The notes under the pieces are model-generated. The model had not been told where the DNA came from and made no database searches. It saw only the letters and a list, made by a program, of their open reading frames with translations. A DNA stretch of 9,273 nt, taken from assembly GCA_004356385.1 (NCBI GenBank), contig SMXL01000162.1, positions 1-9,273 on the forward strand, written 5' to 3'. Source of the stretch: Bacteroidota bacterium (lineage in GTDB: Bacteria > Bacteroidota > Rhodothermia > Rhodothermales > UBA10348). The position numbers and the translations under genes were made by a program. This document shows, one piece after another, positions 1 to 5,871 of the stretch (position 1 is its first letter; each line of letters begins with the position of its first letter).

Positions 1-561
1 GAGACCGGTTCCCTGCTCATTTTCGACGAGATACAAACGGGGTTTGGCCGAACTGGATCTCTCTTTGCCTTTCAGCATTTCGACGTGATCCCCGACATTC
101 TCACGCTGGCAAAAGCCATGGGAGGAGGAATGCCTCTCGGCGCGTTTGTGAGCCGAGCAGGCGTCATGGATGTTTTTCGCCGGGATCCACCCTTGAGCCA
201 CGTGACTACATTTGGGGGTCATCCGGTCTCCTGCGCGGCTGCTGATGCAGCGCTCAGCGTTATTCAAGACGAGAATCTTGTTGATCGAGCCCTTACGGTC
301 GAAGAAAAACTCCGCCATCGACTCGTCCACTCCGCCATCGTCGAAATTCGGGGGATCGGGTGTCTCCTGGGGATGGAGCTACGCGACAGGGACGTTACGC
401 AGCGTTTCGTTTCGCGGTGTTTAGAAGGTGGCGTCCTGCTGGGTTGGACGCTTCATTCCGAGTCACTCGTTCGCATCGCCCCCCCTTTGAATATCCCCTT
501 TCCGGTCCTCGAACGGGCGATCGATGTCATGATTGACGCCCTTGAATTCGCCACCGGTTGA
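1..561 (+). CDS. Class III PLP-dependent aminotransferase, C-terminal part (5' end outside window)
   Basis: The frame is open from base 1, so the gene begins outside the window; 186 residues are visible, against about 400-450 for the family, so over half is missing. Seen: the cofactor-binding block LIFDEIQTGFGRTG (residues 6-19) with Asp9, which in this family contacts the PLP ring nitrogen; LAKAMGGGMPLGA (36-48) with Lys38, the expected Schiff-base lysine; and TTFGGHP (69-75), whose Thr70 is the usual PLP phosphate contact from the partner subunit. A GTG at 85 could start a shorter frame, but it lies between the Asp and Lys motifs and is not a real start. The family transfers amino groups from omega-amino compounds such as acetylornithine, ornithine or 4-aminobutyrate in the cytoplasm; the substrate cannot be told from this part. 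It ends 6 bases before the stop of the convergent minus-strand gene. Confidence 0.93.
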   Translation, partial: ETGSLLIFDEIQTGFGRTGSLFAFQHFDVIPDILTLAKAMGGGMPLGAFVSRAGVMDVFRRDPPLSHVTTFGGHPVSCAAADAALSVIQDENLVDRALTVEEKLRHRLVHSAIVEIRGIGCLLGMELRDRDVTQRFVSRCLEGGVLLGWTLHSESLVRIAPPLNIPFPVLERAIDVMIDALEFATG

Positions 562-570
562 GTGAATTCA
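543..570. repeat. Inverted repeat across two convergent stop codons
   Basis: TGAATTC at 543-549 is complementary to GAATTCA at 564-570, giving a 7-bp stem that a G-T wobble and a C-G pair extend inward. It overlaps both stop codons (559-561 on plus, 568-570 on minus). It could be a shared transcript-end hairpin for the two converging genes, but neither strand has a run of T after the stem, so it is not a standard intrinsic terminator. Each arm contains the self-complementary hexamer GAATTC, so chance pairing is easier than the stem length suggests. Confidence 0.3.
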
Positions 571-1107
571 GCCTTGCGGGAGGTACTTTTCGGGAATCGA
601 CGCATTCTCTGATTCGCCTTGCCAAAATATGTTTACGACCCACCAACGGCTCCCGTCATTGACGAGCTGAAAGCTATTGATTCCCCGAGTAAACGGTTCC
701 GGATCGTCTTCTTTCCAGCGCGAATCGTACGTGCTGAACAGGTGAACGATGTTTCCATACTCTTCTTGGACGCGGTGAATTTCACTTTCGAAAAAACCGC
801 GTTCCTCCAAGAAGGCGCCCGCCTGAGAGATGTAATCCTCCACACCCCAAAATCGAAGACCAAATTCTCCGCCCGGGTCCACTCCCGCAGGAATCAGCCT
901 GGCTTCAGATCTGAATAGAGATCGGAATCGATCCCAATCACGTTTTTCTCCGGCCGGTCCTGAAATGACATCGTAAACGGCGGCGATGAGGGCGTCGACA
1001 CTTTCGACATCGGCGGGATCGGCTTCGGGGAGATCCGCAGCGTCCTGGGCGAATGTCGGAGCGGCGATCAACGAAATAAAAACGAATGACAGAATTTGAT
1101 TTTTCAT
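568..1107 (-). CDS. Secreted NTF2-like family protein of unknown function
   Basis: The 179-residue protein starts with a signal peptide: Lys3, a hydrophobic stretch at about 5-19, and a likely signal peptidase I site after Ala20 (TFA|QD). There is no cysteine at the cleavage point, so it should be released to the periplasm or outside rather than lipidated. The mature part reads like an NTF2/SnoaL-like cone fold of about 120-130 residues: RFRSLFRSEARLIP (60-73) after an N-terminal helix, GVEDYI (88-93), HLFSTYDSR (122-130), and a strong C-terminal strand pair RGINSFQLV..RWWVVNIFW (141-162). Proteins of this shape are common as uncharacterised secreted proteins in FCB bacteria; the fold is used both by enzymes and by binding proteins, so no reaction is assigned. 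The ATG at 1107-1105 has no clear Shine-Dalgarno sequence. A separate promoter candidate lies in the 105-base gap to rlmL. Confidence 0.85.
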   Translation of the reverse strand: MKNQILSFVFISLIAAPTFAQDAADLPEADPADVESVDALIAAVYDVISGPAGEKRDWDRFRSLFRSEARLIPAGVDPGGEFGLRFWGVEDYISQAGAFLEERGFFESEIHRVQEEYGNIVHLFSTYDSRWKEDDPEPFTRGINSFQLVNDGSRWWVVNIFWQGESENASIPEKYLPQG

Positions 1108-1141
1108 TGCGGACGGATCTCGGGTTGTGCAGGGTATGGAC

Positions 1142-1172
1142 GAAATTTAAAGACCGGCGTCTACGAGGCAAA
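1142..1172 (-). promoter_or_regulatory. Candidate FCB-type promoter for the NTF2-like gene
   Basis: Read on the minus strand, TTTG (1172-1169) is followed by exactly 19 bases and then TAAATTTC (1149-1142). The Bacteroides housekeeping pattern is TTTG, about 19-21 bases, then TAnnTTTG; only the last base differs here. The same bases also give a weak sigma70-like pair with 17-base spacing (TTTGCC, TAAATT). The predicted transcript would start about 25-30 bases before the ATG. It suggests that the NTF2-like gene can be expressed apart from rlmL. Confidence 0.4.
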
Positions 1173-1212
1173 GCCCCACTGAGTTGCTCGCGTTAAACCA
1201 TGGTAGCGGCAC

Positions 1213-2364
1213 TCAATAGATATCGTACCGAGCAAGTCGACCCTCGAGTGCTCCACTTACTAACGGCTTCTTCCAGGTTGTTTTCAATCCGACACTCTTC
1301 AGCAATTCCCTTTTCCCGGCATACAGAAAACAAGACGACCCGTTACACTTCTGCTTCAGGAAATCACCGAATCGCTTATAGAACGAAGAGATGTCGTCTC
1401 GTTTTCCTATTCGCAGGCCATACGGAGGGTTCGTTATGATCACTTGATCGGCAATTCCTTCCAGTCGAAAAACGTCTTTTTGAAATACCCGAATCGCATC
1501 GCCACCGGGAAGTCGCTGGAGATTCTTCTTCGTTGCCGCCACGGCGTCCGAATTAATATCGGACCCAACCAGCTCGATCGAATCCGGGAGAGGGCAAATT
1601 CGTCCATCGGCCTCATTTTTGACGAGCTCCCAGATCGCGGCGTCGTAGTCTGGCATTCGCTGAAAACCAAAAGAGTCGATCAGATACGCAGCAGGGATTC
1701 GACGGACTGACATCATGGCCTCCGCAAGGAGCGTTCCAGAGCCGCACATCGGATCGTGTAACGACAATTCTCCGTCCCATTCTGAGTACCGAATTACCGC
1801 GGCCGCGACGGTCTCCTGCATGGGTGCTTCTACGGTTTCGGTTCGATAACCTCTTCGGTGAAGCGAACCTCCTCCCGCATCCAGATGGATGATGGCATGG
1901 TTGTTTTCGATGTGAAGGTGGAAATGAACATCCGGGTTGTGCCGATCGACTCCGGGTCGGTCCCCGAATTTGTCCCGAAAAAAATCCACAATCGCGTCTT
2001 TCAGACGTAGTGCGGCGAACTTGGAATGCTTAATTCGGCTATGAGAAACCGTCGCCGAGATCGCAAACGTCTGATCCGTTGTCAGAAAGTCGTTCCACGC
2101 GATCGAAGAAGCCGTTTTATACAAGTACCGATCGCTGTGGCAATCGAATCGAATAAGGGGCGCCAGCATACGCGAACAGAGTCGAGTCTGATAGACGATT
2201 TTGTACAGAGCGGATGCTTCCGCCGTAAACCAAATGCCTCGGTAGACAGCCTTCGCCTCAGAAGCGCCTAATCGCAGGAGTTCTTCGCAGCCCAATTCTT
2301 CCAGATGGTGGGCAATCTGTGCAAAAAACTGCCCGTCCTGCTGGTACCGATAAAGCTTTTCCAC
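1213..2364 (-). CDS. rlmL: RlmL-type THUMP-domain 23S rRNA (guanine-N2) methyltransferase
   Basis: The 383-residue protein resembles the N-terminal half of E. coli RlmL (YcbY), which methylates N2 of G2445 in 23S rRNA using S-adenosylmethionine. An N-terminal ferredoxin-like/THUMP RNA-binding region covers about residues 10-165, with LKDAIVDFFRDK (121-132) and PGVDRHNPDV (137-146) close to the E. coli wording. The Rossmann methyltransferase domain follows, with motif I DPMCGSGTLL (204-213), acidic motif GSDIN (267-271) and catalytic motif NPPYG (312-316). The RlmK half of the E. coli fusion is absent, as is usual for stand-alone homologues. The start is GTG, 4 bases after the stop of the phosphodiesterase gene and with no good Shine-Dalgarno sequence; no other usual start codon occurs before the conserved FFAQIAHHLEELG (13-25). 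This suggests translational coupling. The exact guanine modified is inferred from homology. Confidence 0.88.
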   Translation of the reverse strand: MEKLYRYQQDGQFFAQIAHHLEELGCEELLRLGASEAKAVYRGIWFTAEASALYKIVYQTRLCSRMLAPLIRFDCHSDRYLYKTASSIAWNDFLTTDQTFAISATVSHSRIKHSKFAALRLKDAIVDFFRDKFGDRPGVDRHNPDVHFHLHIENNHAIIHLDAGGGSLHRRGYRTETVEAPMQETVAAAVIRYSEWDGELSLHDPMCGSGTLLAEAMMSVRRIPAAYLIDSFGFQRMPDYDAAIWELVKNEADGRICPLPDSIELVGSDINSDAVAATKKNLQRLPGGDAIRVFQKDVFRLEGIADQVIITNPPYGLRIGKRDDISSFYKRFGDFLKQKCNGSSCFLYAGKRELLKSVGLKTTWKKPLVSGALEGRLARYDIY

Positions 2365-2368
2365 CTTG

Positions 2369-3643
2369 CTATTTTTTCAGAATGGGCGAAAGGACATCGA
2401 GACTTCCGTCCGTTTCCGCCGGATCGAGTTCCAGGATATGGGCCATCAAGGCGTAGAGGTGGATGTTTTCGAACGGTTCGATTTTCACGTTCTCCCTAAA
2501 CGCCGGTCCATGAGCCACAAAAAGTGCCCGCATCGACAGCGCCGCCGGGTCATATCCATGTGTTGCCCCACCCAAACGGGACAGGTTTTCCTCCATGTAC
2601 TCGCGGGTTCGATAGATCGTCCAACCCTCACTCACCATACCGATGATATCTGGTATTCGGTAGTGATCTCGGAAGTGAAATCGCTCAGGCACGTCACGCT
2701 TCATCCAGACCTCGAGTTCGGGGTGGGCTCCCTGAAGCTGTTCGACGATTTGGCTCGCATTATTACCCTTCGCGTTCATCATAAGAACAGGAGACGTGTT
2801 GATCACGTCCACTTCGTCCATATCCATATAGTCATCGAGTGCAATCACACGGCTCTGTGAACGAGCCGACATCCCGTGGTCCGAGACCAGAATGACGTTG
2901 ACCCCATCTTCGATTCCTCTCGCCGCCAAACCTTCCAGGAGCCTGCCGATATAGCCGTCGACTTCCAGAACACTTTCTGCCATTTCCGGAGCATCTGGGC
3001 CGTTTGCATGACCCTCCCCGTCGACCTGACCAAAGTAGAGCGCGATAAACTCGGGGCGCTCGTCGATCGGCAAATCCAGCCAGGCCAAAACTTGATCGAC
3101 CCGGGTATTTCCCGGAACCGAGGCATCAAAACGCTCCCAGTACGTTGGCTGTACCCCTTTTACGGGCGTCTCAGACCCTACAAAGAAAAATGTAGCTGCA
3201 ATCATCCCCTGGTTTTCTGCTGTTACCCAGATGGGTTCACCTTCCCACCACCCGGGGTCTTCAACAGATTCTCGGTCGGAGATTCTAAACCATTTTCCCG
3301 AGCGGGGATCGAACATCGTGTTGCTGATGATCCCATGGTTTTGTGGGTAAAGTCCGGTGGCCATCGAGTAGTGAAGTGGGAATGTGAGTGTCGGGAAAAT
3401 CGGTATCATGCCTTCTTCCGACGTGACTCCGTCGTGCGCCAACCGGGAGATATTCGGTGGTTCAAACTTCTGAACGTAATCGGAACGAAACCCGTCAATT
3501 GAAATCAGAATGACCGTATTCTCAGAGACCGGATCTTGACTCGGTTCCTTGTTAGGCTCGCTATTCTGAGACCTACACGACGCTACGAGAAGAAGAGCGA
3601 CAACGAGAAAACCGTTTGTCTTGAGGAGAGAACGAGTGCGCAT
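2369..3643 (-). CDS. Lipoprotein nucleotide pyrophosphatase/phosphodiesterase (alkaline phosphatase superfamily)
   Basis: The 424-residue protein has a lipoprotein signal peptide with lipobox VASC (20-23), so Cys23 should be lipidated; Arg24 at the next position does not suggest inner-membrane retention. The catalytic domain matches ectonucleotide pyrophosphatase/phosphodiesterases, two-zinc enzymes that split phosphodiester or pyrophosphate bonds of nucleotides outside the cytoplasm. The metal ligands and nucleophile are all visible: Asp50 (ISIDGF), Thr87 (TLTFP), Asp208 and His212 (VDGEGH), Asp255-His256 (SDHG) and His362 (ATHGYD), plus Asn108 (IISN) matching the phosphate-contact Asn of the Xanthomonas enzyme. 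Odd: the usual TFPNHY reads TFPLHY (Leu90). The frame also allows a TTG start at 3742, but the ATG at 3643-3641 puts the signal peptide at the N-terminus. No Shine-Dalgarno sequence is seen. A TATATTCG box at 3693-3686 on this strand is a weak promoter hint. It lies upstream of rlmL in one likely transcript. Confidence 0.9.
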   Translation of the reverse strand: MRTRSLLKTNGFLVVALLLVASCRSQNSEPNKEPSQDPVSENTVILISIDGFRSDYVQKFEPPNISRLAHDGVTSEEGMIPIFPTLTFPLHYSMATGLYPQNHGIISNTMFDPRSGKWFRISDRESVEDPGWWEGEPIWVTAENQGMIAATFFFVGSETPVKGVQPTYWERFDASVPGNTRVDQVLAWLDLPIDERPEFIALYFGQVDGEGHANGPDAPEMAESVLEVDGYIGRLLEGLAARGIEDGVNVILVSDHGMSARSQSRVIALDDYMDMDEVDVINTSPVLMMNAKGNNASQIVEQLQGAHPELEVWMKRDVPERFHFRDHYRIPDIIGMVSEGWTIYRTREYMEENLSRLGGATHGYDPAALSMRALFVAHGPAFRENVKIEPFENIHLYALMAHILELDPAETDGSLDVLSPILKK

Positions 3644-3753
3644 GAATGCAGGCGATATATCAGTCGAGAACCGGAATGAAGAGCCCGAATATAGGGTTTC
3701 TTCTTGGAACTGCCTGATACGGTGGCCGTAGCAAGCGCGCAAATAATAGCCCT

Positions 3754-3758
3754 GAGGG
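3754..3758 (+). promoter_or_regulatory. Ribosome binding site of dusB
   Basis: GAGGG lies 7 bases before the ATG at 3766. It is the only clear Shine-Dalgarno sequence in front of any gene in the window, and it supports that start. It sits within a small perfect inverted repeat, GCCCTGAGGGC (3749-3759), which could partly mask it in the transcript. Confidence 0.65.
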
Positions 3759-3765
3759 CATTTCT

Positions 3766-4797
3766 ATGCAGATTGGCGAGCTGATATTTTCAGATTATCC
3801 CATCTTTCTAGCTCCAATGGAGGATGTAAGTGATCCTCCGTTTCGACTGCTGTGCAAGCGGTTCGGCGCGGATTTACTCTACACCGAATTTATTTCTTCG
3901 GGTGGATTGGCTTACGGTGCGAAAGGGTCTCTGAAAAAGCTTGACATCCGCGAGGAGGAACGGCCCGTCGCCATACAGATTTTCGGAGGCAATATCGAAC
4001 AGGTTCGGGAGGCCACGAAAATTGTCGACCAGGTAGGGCCCGACATTATCGATATCAATTTCGGGTGTCCGGTAAAAAAGGTCGTATGTAGAGATGGAGG
4101 TGCGGGCATTCTGAGAAATCTTCCCAAGATGGCAGAGATCACGGAGGTGGTAATCGAGCAGGCGACCCGACCCGTTACTGTAAAGACCCGCCTGGGGTGG
4201 GATGACAACAGCATCCAGATTCTGGAAGTGGTCCGCATGCTTGAAGGTCTCGGCGTACAGGCGATCGCCGTGCACGCCCGGACCCGCTCTCAGATGTATC
4301 GGGGAGAAGCCCGCTGGGAATGGCTCCGCAGGATCAAAGACGAATCCGGTATTCAGATTCCACTTATCGGTAACGGAGACGCGTCTTCGCCCGAGACCAT
4401 CGCCCGGATGTTCAAAGAGACCGGCGTTGATGCTGTGATGATCGGAAGAGCCGCCATAGGTAACCCGTGGATATTCCAGGCCACGAAAATTTACCTTGAA
4501 ACCGGTGAGTTACCGCCTGCGCCGAGCTGGAACGAGCGAAAAGAGGTTGTCAAGGAGCATTTAGAATTGAAGTGTGAATGGCTGGGCGAGAGAACAGGTG
4601 TGCTGGAGATGCGCCGGATGTACGGCGGGTACTTCAAGGGATTTCGAAACGCAGGTAAGTTGCGTTCTCTCATCATGCAAGAGACCCAAAAGGATGCCGT
4701 AATCGACGTTCTGATGAATTTTAGAGAAGATGAGCCGCCGCTCGTGGTACCCATCTACGGAATAAAACAGGCGATCCAGACTCCTCAGTCGGTCTGA
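3766..4797 (+). CDS. dusB: tRNA-dihydrouridine synthase B
   Basis: This 343-residue flavoenzyme reduces uridine to dihydrouridine in the tRNA D-loop, using FMN and NADPH; E. coli DusB acts at position 17. A TIM-barrel domain (about 5-240) shows the N-terminal flavin loop FLAPMEDVSDPPFR (14-27), catalytic Cys101 in NFGCPVKKV, Lys140 in TVKTRLGW, His170 in VHARTRSQMYRG, and the FMN phosphate loops GNGD (202-205) and IGRAAIGNP (226-234). A helical RNA-binding domain follows (about 245-330). Length is normal for the family. The wording around the flavin loop and catalytic cysteine is that of Bacteroidota-type DusB rather than the proteobacterial form, in which the second cysteine (Cys108) is missing. 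It is divergent from the phosphodiesterase gene with 122 bases between; the site specificity is inferred. E. coli dusB is followed by fis; that partner is absent here. Confidence 0.96.
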   Translation: MQIGELIFSDYPIFLAPMEDVSDPPFRLLCKRFGADLLYTEFISSGGLAYGAKGSLKKLDIREEERPVAIQIFGGNIEQVREATKIVDQVGPDIIDINFGCPVKKVVCRDGGAGILRNLPKMAEITEVVIEQATRPVTVKTRLGWDDNSIQILEVVRMLEGLGVQAIAVHARTRSQMYRGEARWEWLRRIKDESGIQIPLIGNGDASSPETIARMFKETGVDAVMIGRAAIGNPWIFQATKIYLETGELPPAPSWNERKEVVKEHLELKCEWLGERTGVLEMRRMYGGYFKGFRNAGKLRSLIMQETQKDAVIDVLMNFREDEPPLVVPIYGIKQAIQTPQSV

Positions 4798-4801
4798 GTA
4801 G

Positions 4802-4836
4802 CCACCTGTTTATCGGTCTCTATACCCACCTGTCTA
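4802..4836. repeat. Short direct repeat between convergent dusB and binding-protein genes
   Basis: CCACCTGTTTA (4802-4812) recurs as CCACCTGTCTA (4826-4836), 24 bases apart, with one mismatch. The second copy also starts a small hairpin, CCAC (4826-4829) with GTGG (4837-4840). Together these fill the 36-base gap between the stop codons and may mark a shared transcript end; there is no T run. Confidence 0.2.
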
Positions 4837-5871
4837 GTGGAGTCCTTTCTCAGCCAGGTATTCAGCTCCGCGGCCTTTGATAAATTCGTCCCAATGCTGC
4901 ATCCAACGGGCACCTTCAGTAGTCAACCTCTTCCAGTCCACATCCATTCGCGTGATCGTCGAAGACTGCATCCAGTCGGGTAACTGAGTGGTATCCAAGT
5001 CGTTTCGAACCGGGATGCGGAAATACTTGTTGGCCTGGTTTACGAGAGCGCTGTCGGATGTAACGAACTCATAGAATCGCCGGGCGATATCCGGACGGGC
5101 ACTACCGGCGACGATGGCAATGGCGTCTGTCAAAATGGGGGTGCCGCTCTCAGGTATCGAAAACCCGAATGGATAACCATTTATCTCGGACTGGAGGTAT
5201 GTATCCGGCATGTTCCACAATGAAACTTCCCCTTCTTCGCGTGCTATTTTCAGATAGAGCTGAGTAGGATCGGCGGCGTACGTCTTGGTGTTACGATCCA
5301 GCCGGGCGAGCCACGCATAGCCCTCATCCTCGGATGGCTGCCTCATGATCAACGCCCCCCAGATTGTTCTCATGGTGGACGAGGCCAGTGGATATCGAAT
5401 AATGATCTTTCCTTCCCATTTCGGTTCGAGAAGGTCGTCCCAATCGAGAGGCTGGTGGCCTTCCGGTACGGTACGTGAGTTAAAGAGAATGATCTCAGGA
5501 GTCAGAAACGTGCCGTACCAAAAATCGTCAGAATTTCGGTTGGTTTCGTTCACCGCATCCGCCCAGGAGGGACGATATGCCTCTAAAAGACCCTCTGAGG
5601 CCGCCCTTTCGAACATCGGCCCGTCGCCACCCCACCAGATACTGGCTTGTGGATTCTGGCTTTCTGTTCGAACTCGGTCGTAGGCGTTCTGACCTCCCAT
5701 GTCGATCCACTGGACATCCACATCCGGATATTCGGATTCAAATGCATCTTCGTAGTCGGAAAGCATTTCTTTCCCATGCGGTGAATAGATCACCAGAGGG
5801 ATCCTGTCGTCTCGGTCACACCCCGTAAAAAGTACAAGAACGAGTATCAGCACCAACGATTTTTCCATCAT
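4834..5871 (-). CDS. Family 1 extracellular solute-binding lipoprotein (Fe3+/AfuA-like), without its own transporter genes here
   Basis: The 345-residue protein has a lipoprotein signal peptide: hydrophobic residues 6-15 and FTGC (15-18), with Cys18 the lipidation site. The next residue is Asp19, which in E. coli keeps lipoprotein in the inner membrane, fitting a binding protein that feeds an ABC permease. The mature part is a type 2 periplasmic-binding fold: first strand LVIYSPHG (26-33), IWWGGDG (78-84), hinge-region DWDDLLEPKWEGKI (143-156), IPESGTP (239-245) and YFRIPVR (283-289). This resembles the AfuA/FbpA iron(III) group and the related putrescine/phosphonate binders, but I do not see the adjacent tyrosine pair of FbpA, so the ligand is left open. 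Two ATG codons are adjacent (5871 and 5868); the first overlaps the uvrD stop as ATGA. No permease or ATPase gene follows, because dusB converges from the other side. Confidence 0.85.
   Translation of the reverse strand: MMEKSLVLILVLVLFTGCDRDDRIPLVIYSPHGKEMLSDYEDAFESEYPDVDVQWIDMGGQNAYDRVRTESQNPQASIWWGGDGPMFERAASEGLLEAYRPSWADAVNETNRNSDDFWYGTFLTPEIILFNSRTVPEGHQPLDWDDLLEPKWEGKIIIRYPLASSTMRTIWGALIMRQPSEDEGYAWLARLDRNTKTYAADPTQLYLKIAREEGEVSLWNMPDTYLQSEINGYPFGFSIPESGTPILTDAIAIVAGSARPDIARRFYEFVTSDSALVNQANKYFRIPVRNDLDTTQLPDWMQSSTITRMDVDWKRLTTEGARWMQHWDEFIKGRGAEYLAEKGLH

Noticed and set aside
1197..1206. Palindrome around ACCATGGT just after rlmL
   Set aside because: Only 8 bases with no loop or T run, so not a terminator.
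2876..3502. Plus-strand open frame of 208 codons
   Set aside because: It lies antisense to the phosphodiesterase, which has a full set of catalytic residues; the antisense product has no recognisable pattern.
3644..3742. N-terminal extension of the phosphodiesterase from a TTG at 3742
   Set aside because: It would bury the lipoprotein signal peptide 33 residues in. The ATG at 3643 puts it at the N-terminus.
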